64,000 nucleotides of DNA from Verrucomicrobiota bacterium (GTDB lineage Bacteria; Verrucomicrobiota; Verrucomicrobiia; Chthoniobacterales; Terrimicrobiaceae): positions 1-64,000 of the forward strand of contig JAFKMU010000041.1 of the NCBI GenBank assembly GCA_017305195.1, given 5' to 3'. The position numbers and the translations under genes are program-made. The notes under the pieces were generated by a model. That model had not been told where the DNA came from, did no database searches, and saw only the letters and a program-made list of their open reading frames with translations. Positions within the stretch are counted from its first letter, which is position 1; each line of letters starts with the position of its first letter. Positions 43,049 through 50,606 of the stretch are shown here, in pieces.

Positions 43049-43867
43049 ATGAAACACCTCACGATGTCCCCCCAAACTGTTTCCATGCGCCATATCCTCC
43101 CCGCCGTCGCGCTGTTACTCACCCTTGCGTGTTCGCACGCCCAGGTGATCTATCAGGAGCTGTTCAATAATACAGCGGGCTCCAACCAGTCGGAGAGCAC
43201 TATCGGCTGGACCTCCTACTGGGGCAGCACCGGGACGATCATCACGGCGGAGATCGACAAGACCTTTATCGCGCCGCTGGGCGGGAATCCTTCCACCCCG
43301 AATGGCTACCTCGCATTGAACAACTCGTCGCTGAGTCCCAACTTCGCCAACAGTTTTGCGATGGTGGAGAACTTTTCCTCCGCGTTGAACATCGCCGGGA
43401 GCACTGTCACCTGGACGATGGGCAACAACAGTACGGCGATGACAGCGCGCCTGCTTATCCAGATCGGCGGAGACGGAACGGCAGGCAGCGGCGCGTGGTA
43501 TGCCTCGAGCCAGGCCTTTTCCAACTCGATCGTCTACAACTCGCAACCGGCCTTCGCCACCGCGACGACCTCGAGCGTGACCCAGACTCTCGCCTTCTCC
43601 ACCGCCGCCGCCGACTGGCGTTCGTTCACACTTACTCCCGGCACGACCATGTCCCTCGGCAGTGTGCTCGGTTCAGACCTCTCCTCCAGCCAGATCACCG
43701 GCATCGGCCTCCTCGTGGCGACGCCCAATAGCTCGGTTATTGGTCGTTTCGATACCCTCACGGTCACTGTCCCCGAGCCGTCCTCCATCGCGATGTTTGC
43801 CGGCGGGCTGGCCTTTGTGCTATTCGGGTATCGGGCTCGTTGCAAGGCCTGCGCTCCGAACCACTGA
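43049..43867 (+). CDS. PEP-CTERM-anchored secreted protein
   Basis: 272 residues. A signal peptide is seen at MRHILPAVALLLTLACSHA; the ATG at 43085 gives a more usual leader than 43049. The beta-rich, Ser/Thr/Asn-rich mature part (QVIYQELFNNTAGSNQSESTIGWTSYWG) resembles other verrucomicrobial PEP-CTERM proteins. The C-terminus VPEPSSIAMFAGGLAFVLFGYRAR is the sorting signal, with a slightly longer basic tail than usual. First gene of a five-gene same-strand run to 49290 under a LacI-type operator. Function unknown, probably surface-attached. Confidence 0.82.
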   Translation: MKHLTMSPQTVSMRHILPAVALLLTLACSHAQVIYQELFNNTAGSNQSESTIGWTSYWGSTGTIITAEIDKTFIAPLGGNPSTPNGYLALNNSSLSPNFANSFAMVENFSSALNIAGSTVTWTMGNNSTAMTARLLIQIGGDGTAGSGAWYASSQAFSNSIVYNSQPAFATATTSSVTQTLAFSTAAADWRSFTLTPGTTMSLGSVLGSDLSSSQITGIGLLVATPNSSVIGRFDTLTVTVPEPSSIAMFAGGLAFVLFGYRARCKACAPNH

Positions 43868-43891
43868 GCCGACGCGGCTCTCCCTCCCCTC

Positions 43892-44569
43892 ATGATGCGA
43901 AACATAGTGCTGGCCGCTCTCGCGGCTCTGGTTGCTTCCTGCCCGCTGCGAGCGGGGAACGGCTCCGTGGTCTTCAAGGAGGATTTCCCGGATGGGACAT
44001 ATCGGGAGAATCCCGCCTGGACCGAGGCAAATCCCAATCTCCCCTGGACCGTCGGCCAGGACGGTGGGCGTTTTTTTGTCGAACCAACGGGAAAGATTCC
44101 CTGGGATTCCCTGCGCATCGCGATCCCTCCGCTGGCGGATGGGAGCTTTGAGCTGCAGTTTGACGTGAGGTTTCGCAGCGAGGAGGTACTGGGTGCAAAC
44201 CGCTTCTACGTCATCCTCGGTAACTCCGAGGACAACTTTCGCGGCTATCAGCTCGATATTGCCCAGGGAACGACGAATAACGGCACGCTGTCCCGCATCG
44301 GACCAGATGGTTCGCAGCCCTTTGCCTTCATCTCGGAAAAAGTGACGTTTCCGGAGAATACCTTTGTGCGGGTAAAGTGGACCCGCCGCGTCGATGGCAC
44401 GATGAGTGTTTCGATCGACGGGCAGGAATATTTCTCGGCGACGGATACCGCCTACTCGCACTTTGACCGTCTCACGATCGGCTCGATTTCACCTGCCCAG
44501 CGGAGCGCCTCAGGGGTGGCATATACCCAGGCCTTCGCCGATATCGTGTTGGCTGCTCCGGTGGAATGA
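43892..44569 (+). CDS. Secreted beta-sandwich protein, possible glycan-binding partner
   Basis: 225 residues with signal peptide MMRNIVLAALAALVASCPLRA. The mature domain has laminin-G/concanavalin-like strands (SVVFKEDFPDGTYRENPAWTEA; FELQFDVRF; NTFVRVKWTRRVDGTMSVSIDGQEYF). It overlaps the next gene, a GH71-like lipoprotein, as ATGA. The pairing with a GH71-like enzyme mirrors the 39267/42140 pair, which suggests the small proteins assist these enzymes. Confidence 0.77.
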   Translation: MMRNIVLAALAALVASCPLRAGNGSVVFKEDFPDGTYRENPAWTEANPNLPWTVGQDGGRFFVEPTGKIPWDSLRIAIPPLADGSFELQFDVRFRSEEVLGANRFYVILGNSEDNFRGYQLDIAQGTTNNGTLSRIGPDGSQPFAFISEKVTFPENTFVRVKWTRRVDGTMSVSIDGQEYFSATDTAYSHFDRLTIGSISPAQRSASGVAYTQAFADIVLAAPVE

Positions 44570-46749
44570 GGGCGCTGCGCTACCTCGCGCTGGGAGCGGC
44601 CCTCTCGCTCTGTCTGGCGTCGGTTGGCTGTGGACCGCAGGGAGGATCATCCGGCCCGGCGGGATTCTCCACGGAACAGTTGCCCGTCGAGCGCTTCGAT
44701 CTCTATCCCGCTGGATCGCTGCCTCCCTATCCCTGGCAGCCCGAGGGAAAATTCTCCGATCTCGTCCGGATGGATCTGAGGCCCGAGGGAGAGTCACAGT
44801 TCATTGCCAATTCTGTCACTGGCAAAGGCCTCGTCATGGAGGATCGCGACACGGCGGCCGGGGCGGGCTGCGGCATAGCGTACACCTTTGCACCTCCTCC
44901 GCCCGGCCCGCTGTATCTTGGGTTTGACTTCAGGAACGCTGCGGGATCGGCGCTGGATTGGGAATGTCGGCTGAGCGACTCGGCAGGCAAAGGCCTCCGA
45001 CTGCACATCGCTCCCGGTGGCGAGTTGCAGGCCGGGGAGGTCGGAGGTCCGCTGAAGAGCCTCGCCTCTATCAAGGCCGGCACGTGGTATCACGTCGCGG
45101 TGCGCATCTCCGGGGCAGGCGATGCGACGGTCGCGCTCACCGAAAGCACTAAGCCCGGGGGAGCGGCAGGCTCCGCAACGATTTCCCTATCGGACAATGA
45201 CCTTGCGTTCACCCGCCTGAGCTTCCTGAACATCGGCAGCCAGGAGCAGACAGGCGGGTGGGCGCTGGATAATGTGCTCATGGCCGGGCGGGTCGACGCT
45301 CCGCGTGAGGCGCTGCTCCCCTTTAAACAAGCGCCGCTTTCCGAGCTGCGGGCCTCGCCGCGCAAGGTCTACGCTTATTATTATGAGATCTATCCCTCGG
45401 GGTACTCCGACAAGGACCCTGGCCTCGCTCCATACACGAAGAAGCTCTTCAACCCTTCAGTGACTCCTGCTGATCGCGTGAAGTCCGGCACGGAGCTGCT
45501 CTACCGCCCGCTGCCCCGCCCGCCGATGGAGGCGGGCCTCTCCGCCGACGAGGTGCTGCTCCGCGCGATGGAGGAGGAGGTGCGTCTCGGCATCCAGATG
45601 GGCCTCGACGGATTCCTCCTCGATTTCTTTGCCCTGCCGGAGAGCTATCCCGATGTCGATAATATCAGGGAATACAATCGCCGCTCTTTTGCGTTGATGG
45701 ATGCCGCGGCGCGTGTCGACCCCGGCTTCAAGATCATTCCCGCCATCTATGCCGGGCCGAAGCCTCCGCCCGGCCTTCCACCGGATCAGGATGTCGAGGC
45801 GGCCTGGACGGCGGCCTATGCGGATTCCCCCATCGTGCGGAAAATCCTCGCCCACCCGCAGGTCCTGCGCACGGAGGATGGACGCGTTTATCTGAGCAAA
45901 TGGGGTACGGAAATGTATCCCGCCGTATGGTGGCAGCGTGTCATTGATCGTCTCACTGCCGACGGCATCCCTGTCGCCTTTCTTGGGCAGTTCAATGGCC
46001 TGAGTACGGCCCGCCTGCAAACCTACAGCTCGCTCTGCTATGCCATGGCCGATTGGGGGCCGCGCACGCCGAAGGATTATCGCTGGGTGGAAAAGGCCCG
46101 CCCGCTCACGACCAAGGTCGTTTCGCCGGTCGCCTTCCAGGACGTGCGCACTCGCGAGCGGGTCTACTGGGAGGCCTGGGGCAGCGAGGCGTTTCGCAAT
46201 ATGTGGCAGTCGGCCATCCGCGATGGGGCGGACTGGGTTTTCATTACCACCTGGTCCGACTACTCCGAGCAGGCGCAGGCGCCCTCCACCGCGATCGGCT
46301 TTGCGCTTTATGACCTGAATGCCTACTACATTCAGTGGTTCAAGCTCGGCGCTCCACCGGTCATCGACCGCGATGTGCTCTACTATTTCCACAGAATCCA
46401 GCACACCGACACCGCCTCGCTGCGGGGCGAACCGTGGAAACTCATCCCCGAGGGAACCATGACCACGCGGAATGACATCGAGCTTCTCGCCTTCCTCAAG
46501 GAACCCGGAGAGTTGCGCATTCAGGCGGGTAACGAGATTCGCTCAGAGATGGCGGGAGCAGGCATTACTTCACTGAAGGCACCGGTTCCTCCGGGCGTCG
46601 CCTTGACTCCGGTCTTCTCGCTGTTGCGCAACGGTCATCCTGTGATCGAGGGCCGCAGCCGGTATGCGATCCTCGATCGGCTGGAGTATCCGAATCTTTT
46701 GTATCACGCTGGCATTCTGACCAACGATGAACCGTTGCAACTCCCCTGA
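44566..46749 (+). CDS. GH71-like lipoprotein glycosidase
   Basis: 727 residues. A lipoprotein signal ends LCLASVGC, so the mature protein begins at Cys22. Residues about 30-245 are a LamG-like domain (TWYHVAVRISGAGDATVALTE). From about 265 a GH71-like barrel follows: KVYAYYYEIYPSGYSDKDPG, then GIQMGLDGFLLDFFALPESY and VFITTWSDYSEQAQAPST, the last equivalent to VTWNDPQES of the protein at 39267. The N-terminal position of the LamG-like part differs from the 39267 protein, where it is C-terminal. Likely a membrane-anchored endo-glucanase-type enzyme. Confidence 0.76.
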   Translation: MRALRYLALGAALSLCLASVGCGPQGGSSGPAGFSTEQLPVERFDLYPAGSLPPYPWQPEGKFSDLVRMDLRPEGESQFIANSVTGKGLVMEDRDTAAGAGCGIAYTFAPPPPGPLYLGFDFRNAAGSALDWECRLSDSAGKGLRLHIAPGGELQAGEVGGPLKSLASIKAGTWYHVAVRISGAGDATVALTESTKPGGAAGSATISLSDNDLAFTRLSFLNIGSQEQTGGWALDNVLMAGRVDAPREALLPFKQAPLSELRASPRKVYAYYYEIYPSGYSDKDPGLAPYTKKLFNPSVTPADRVKSGTELLYRPLPRPPMEAGLSADEVLLRAMEEEVRLGIQMGLDGFLLDFFALPESYPDVDNIREYNRRSFALMDAAARVDPGFKIIPAIYAGPKPPPGLPPDQDVEAAWTAAYADSPIVRKILAHPQVLRTEDGRVYLSKWGTEMYPAVWWQRVIDRLTADGIPVAFLGQFNGLSTARLQTYSSLCYAMADWGPRTPKDYRWVEKARPLTTKVVSPVAFQDVRTRERVYWEAWGSEAFRNMWQSAIRDGADWVFITTWSDYSEQAQAPSTAIGFALYDLNAYYIQWFKLGAPPVIDRDVLYYFHRIQHTDTASLRGEPWKLIPEGTMTTRNDIELLAFLKEPGELRIQAGNEIRSEMAGAGITSLKAPVPPGVALTPVFSLLRNGHPVIEGRSRYAILDRLEYPNLLYHAGILTNDEPLQLP

Positions 46750-46753
46750 ACGA

Positions 46754-47947
46754 ATGAGCGAACCCGGAAGGAGCTATTTTGTTAACACTGCCCGATGCGC
46801 GTTCGCGTTCCTGCGCTCTGGTGATGTCCCGGCGGGCCCGCGCCGGGCCTTGTGGAGCGTGCTCGCCATTCTTCTGGTCTTGGCTCTTCGCCCCGGCGTG
46901 GCAGGTGAGGTCGGGATCGGAAGCGATGTTGCGCGTGCTTTTGCAGAAGCCGAGTCGGGGAGGCCCCTGCGCTATGTGGCTCTGGGTGGCTCGATCACAC
47001 AATCCGGAGTCGGCTGGATCGGGCCGTGGCTGAAGGAGAAATTCCCCGCCAGCCAGGTGACGACGATCAACTCGGGCATGAGCGCGACCGGGAGCGCCCT
47101 TGGCGTCTTTCGCATCGAGCGGGACGTGATCTCTCATCAACCGGACCTCGTCGCCATCGAGACCTGCGTCAACGATGACAGCCTGCCCGATGATGTCACC
47201 ATCCGGTATGTCGAGAGCCTCGTCGTTCGCCTCAAGAAGCTGCCTCATCCCCCCGCCATCATTTTCATCGAGGCTGCGGCGAAAAATGGCAGCAAGATCG
47301 GGCGCCATCGCCAGGTCGCTCGTCACTATGGCCTGCTTGAGATCGATCTCCAGGCTGCCGTCGACACGGAACTGAAGCGCACCGGTCAGGACTGGAGCGC
47401 CTTCTTTACCGACAATGTCCATCCCAACGAGGCGGGAAACCAGTTTTACGCCCGGGCAATCGAGCAGGCCCTCGCGCCCCTGCTTGGGCAAAATCCATCG
47501 GCGGGTGATCAGGTATTACCTCAACCGCTAAGCGAGAAACCCCTCATTCTCGACGGCCGCATGGTCCCTCTTTTCGGGATCTCCGGGGTTTCCGGCTGGA
47601 AGAAGAATGCCTCGCCGCCTTTCTGGATGGATGCGTTTTTCAACGGGACGCTCTCCGCCTCCGAGCCGGGTGCTGCGCTGGAGATTCCCTTTCGCGGCAC
47701 GTGCGTGGGAGTCTTCTATCCGATGGACAAGAGCTATGGGACGTTTGACGTCAGCATCGATGGCGGAAAACCCCTGCGGATCGCTCCCAATACCCGCGGC
47801 GGGTACTCTCTCGATATCATCGGCCGCGACCTTCCCGAGGGAGAGCATGTGCTGCGGGCCACGCTGCCTGCGGCGGACCCTGCGCCCGGGGTGAATGGCG
47901 AGGTGCGCCTGGGCTATTTGCTTCTAGCCGGGGAGGGGACTCTGTAG
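46754..47947 (+). CDS. Secreted SGNH/GDSL-type esterase (first of a tandem pair)
   Basis: 397 residues from ATG 46754. An internal signal-like helix (LWSVLAILLVLALRPGVAG) lies about 35 residues in. Block I serine is in YVALGGSITQSGVGW, block III in ETCVNDDS, and block V Asp-His in FFTDNVHPNEAG. A C-terminal beta-sandwich domain follows (MVPLFGISGVSGWKKN, then SYGTFDVSIDGGKPLR). Such enzymes remove acetyl or other acyl groups from polysaccharides. It lies 4 bases behind the GH71-like lipoprotein gene, so it probably deacylates the same glycan. Confidence 0.83.
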   Translation: MSEPGRSYFVNTARCAFAFLRSGDVPAGPRRALWSVLAILLVLALRPGVAGEVGIGSDVARAFAEAESGRPLRYVALGGSITQSGVGWIGPWLKEKFPASQVTTINSGMSATGSALGVFRIERDVISHQPDLVAIETCVNDDSLPDDVTIRYVESLVVRLKKLPHPPAIIFIEAAAKNGSKIGRHRQVARHYGLLEIDLQAAVDTELKRTGQDWSAFFTDNVHPNEAGNQFYARAIEQALAPLLGQNPSAGDQVLPQPLSEKPLILDGRMVPLFGISGVSGWKKNASPPFWMDAFFNGTLSASEPGAALEIPFRGTCVGVFYPMDKSYGTFDVSIDGGKPLRIAPNTRGGYSLDIIGRDLPEGEHVLRATLPAADPAPGVNGEVRLGYLLLAGEGTL

Positions 47948-47955
47948 GAAAGCTT

Positions 47956-49290
47956 ATGAATCGACTCATGTCATGCTCTGCCTTCTTTCTTCTGGCAGCG
48001 GTCGCAGGACTTTGCGCCCAGGGCGCGCCTGCTCCCGAGCCGGTCCGTGCGGCGGTGGAGTGCACGCCGCGCGGCGGTCTGCCCAATGTTTTCGCGAAAC
48101 TCAAGACGGGCGAACCGGTAAAGGTCGCCTTTCTCGGCGGCAGCATTACGGAACAAAGAGGCTGGCGCGTGCTCAGCCTCAAGTGGCTGCGCGAGAGATA
48201 TCCTTCCGCCAAGATCGAGGAGATCAATGCGGCAATCGGAGGTACGGGCTCGGACCTCGGCGTCTATCGCCTGGAGAAGGATGTCCTGCGTTTCAAACCG
48301 GATCTCCTTTTCGTGGAGTTCGCCGTGAACGATGGCGGAACCCCCTCGGAGAAAATTCGCAAGGCCATGGAGGGCATCGTCCGGAAAACCTGGGCGGCTG
48401 ATCCGCGATGCGACATTTGCTTTGTCTATACGCTCGTCACGGCGAGCTTTCCTGCTTTGCAGGAAGGGCGACTGACCCGGGCGGCCAGTATCATGGAGGA
48501 CGTGGCCGATCACTATCAGATCCCGAGCGTGCACCTCGGCATGCAGGCTGCCGCGCTTGCCAAAGACGGGAAACTCATTCCCGCCTCGCCCGATGCCCGG
48601 GTCGAGCAGGTCGCCGGGAACGGGCTCAATGAATCCACTCCTGTACCCACGGACGCCCAGGGCCGCATCATCTTTTCCAAGGATGGAGTACACCCCTTTA
48701 CCGATACCGGCCATGTGCTCTATACCCAGGCGCTGATCCGCGCGCTGACGCAGATGGAATCTATGGGCACACCCGGACAGCATGCCCAGGTCGCACCTTT
48801 GGATGCGGGAAACTGGGAGCACGCCAGCTTTGCGGCGATCAATGACGCTGCCGCGATCCGGCGCGGCGCCTCCGACCGTGACGTATCGCCTGATCCTGTG
48901 GCGGCCCGTTTTGCCAACCGCCTGCCCGGCTTGATGAAACTGCGCCCAGGCGACTCGCTCGATTTCCGCTTTCAGGGCAGCGATGCTTTCCTCTACTGCG
49001 TCCGGGGGCCGGACTCCGGCGTGATCGAGATTCTCGTCGATGGATCTTCGCGAAAGGTGGTCAATTTCGACCGCTACTGCGGCACTCACCGGCTTGTCAC
49101 GATTCCAGTAGGTGAAAATCTTCCTGATCAGGTACACACTGTCACCGTGAGGGTCCTGGATGATCCTGTCGCCAAGGGAGAGATCCTGGCAGGAAAAGGC
49201 CTGGAAGACTGGAAGGCTCATCCCGGCATCTTCACCGGTTCCGACTGGTATGTCGGCGCGATTCTCGTTCTGGGCAAAGCTGTGCATTGA
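47956..49290 (+). CDS. Secreted SGNH/GDSL-type esterase (second of a tandem pair)
   Basis: 444 residues with signal peptide MNRLMSCSAFFLLAAVAGLCA. Block I VAFLGGSITEQRGW, block III VEFAVNDGG, block V FSKDGVHPFTDTGH. It is a paralogue of the preceding gene (shared LGVxRxEKDVxxxxPDL pattern) with a longer insertion before the final block and a C-terminal beta-rich domain. Eight bases separate the two genes. Likely acts on acyl-decorated glycans with its partner. Confidence 0.85.
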   Translation: MNRLMSCSAFFLLAAVAGLCAQGAPAPEPVRAAVECTPRGGLPNVFAKLKTGEPVKVAFLGGSITEQRGWRVLSLKWLRERYPSAKIEEINAAIGGTGSDLGVYRLEKDVLRFKPDLLFVEFAVNDGGTPSEKIRKAMEGIVRKTWAADPRCDICFVYTLVTASFPALQEGRLTRAASIMEDVADHYQIPSVHLGMQAAALAKDGKLIPASPDARVEQVAGNGLNESTPVPTDAQGRIIFSKDGVHPFTDTGHVLYTQALIRALTQMESMGTPGQHAQVAPLDAGNWEHASFAAINDAAAIRRGASDRDVSPDPVAARFANRLPGLMKLRPGDSLDFRFQGSDAFLYCVRGPDSGVIEILVDGSSRKVVNFDRYCGTHRLVTIPVGENLPDQVHTVTVRVLDDPVAKGEILAGKGLEDWKAHPGIFTGSDWYVGAILVLGKAVH

Positions 49291-49594
49291 GTTCCCGCCG
49301 AAGCTCGGGCCCGGTTCCCGGGTGCTCCAGGATTTATGGTGAACTGGCACTCATTTGCCGGGTGGCCCTGCGGGTTGGCGCTTGGTTTGAGATTGAGACG
49401 CAGAATGTCGAGGAATGCGATCCCGTCAGTATCGCTTCCGATGGAAGGCCTTCCAGGTGCGCTCCCGTAGTCGGGAATTTTTCCGGCGTGCATTTATAAT
49501 GCTGCCTCGTCCTTTGCCTGTATGGAGCTGACCGGGAGGGTGGCTTGTGTTTTCGATTGATCGCGCGGCGTCTTTGGGGAGACTAGGCGGGGTT
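49291..49594. other. Intergenic region, nothing recognised
   Basis: About 300 bases between the second SGNH gene and the cytochrome b562-like gene. No protein-like frame, repeat or convincing terminator was seen. Confidence 0.5.
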
Positions 49595-50035
49595 ATGAAC
49601 TGTGCGCGTATTGTTTCCCTCGTGTTCACCGTCCTCTGTGCCAGCGCCTTGCTGACCGCGTCCCCCGTCCAGGCCGCCACCGAGATGGACCGCGCTTTTG
49701 AGCGGCTGGAGAAGGACTTCAAGAAGCTGCGGGATGCGCTGGAGGCGCCGCAGGCGGCTGACCGGGATCAGTATGCGAAGCTCGCGGATGACATGCTCGC
49801 CGAAGCGCGAAAGGCTCGCGAACTCGATCCGGAGATGACGCCGAATGTTCCGCAGGCGCAGCGCGCGCAGTTTCTCGAGCATTTCCGCCGCGACATGGAC
49901 ACCTTCATCGAAAATATCGGGAAGCTGTCGGAGGCTCTGAAGAATTCCAAATGGGATGAGGCCCGGCAACTGATGGAGGCGCTCCGGCTGGATAAGAAAG
50001 AGGGCCACAAGGCCTATCGCGAAAAGAAGAAATAG
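49595..50035 (+). CDS. Cytochrome b562-like periplasmic protein
   Basis: 146 residues from ATG 49595 with signal peptide MNCARIVSLVFTVLCASALLTASPVQA. The mature part is almost entirely helical, as expected of the four-helix b562 fold. A methionine early in helix 1 (ATEMDRAFERLEKDFKKL) and a histidine near the C-terminus (KKEGHKAYREKKK, compare HQKYR of the E. coli protein) stand at the positions of the two haem ligands. The insertion-free length of about 120 mature residues fits. Haem binding is inferred. The next gene, convergent, encodes a small PepSY-type membrane protein. Confidence 0.65.
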   Translation: MNCARIVSLVFTVLCASALLTASPVQAATEMDRAFERLEKDFKKLRDALEAPQAADRDQYAKLADDMLAEARKARELDPEMTPNVPQAQRAQFLEHFRRDMDTFIENIGKLSEALKNSKWDEARQLMEALRLDKKEGHKAYREKKK

Positions 50036-50042
50036 CCGCGGC

Positions 50043-50429
50043 TCAGGCGAGCCAGAGGATGGCGATGGGAATCACCACGCCGAGCCCGATGGCCAGTAGC
50101 GCCCAGTGTTTCCGCCCGGATTGTTTCCAGGCGAGCCAGAGCCCGAGCAGGATCGTGACCAGCAGGCAGACGCCCATCGCTCCCACCAGGACGCGGAAGG
50201 CGATGGTGGAGGGATCGGCCTCCCCCGCTCGCGGGAAATAGCCATCCGTATGGATGGTGGAGAGCTTCTCCAAAAACTTGCGCACCGGAGTGTTCTCCTC
50301 CCGGTAATCTTCTGGCAGGAGCATCTGCCAGCATCCCGTAGCGATGAAGAGCAGGAGCAGCGGCGCGAAAAACAGGCTGAGAAAGGTGTGGGTTCTTCTC
50401 AGGACCAGCGGGGAAAAGAGGGAACGCAT
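50043..50429 (-). CDS. Small PepSY-associated-type membrane protein
   Basis: 128 residues with three probable membrane segments: TFLSLFFAPLLLLFIATGCWQML, FRVLVGAMGVCLLVTILLGLWLAW and HWALLAIGLGVVIPIAILWLA. The RRTHTFLSLFFAPLLLLF start resembles the first helix of PepSY-associated transmembrane proteins, which are often linked to iron or haem reduction. The soluble stretch (LPEDYREENTPVRKFLEKLSTIHTDGYFPRAGEAD) is short. Convergent with the b562-like gene, 7 bases apart. Function not determined. Confidence 0.65.
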   Translation of the reverse strand: MRSLFSPLVLRRTHTFLSLFFAPLLLLFIATGCWQMLLPEDYREENTPVRKFLEKLSTIHTDGYFPRAGEADPSTIAFRVLVGAMGVCLLVTILLGLWLAWKQSGRKHWALLAIGLGVVIPIAILWLA

Positions 50430-50606
50430 GCGGAGCCGAGTCTAGATCCCTCCGGGAGAGACGGACAAGCGTGATTCCCCTCGGGATCGGAGGCAGGCTC
50501 CGCACTCGCCGGGCCACGCGGTGAGGCGAGTTGACGTGGTCGGCGCCGCGTGAGCGTCCGTCATCCTTTCCACCTTGCGCTGGCGCGGAAGGATCGAGAA
50601 CGAGGC

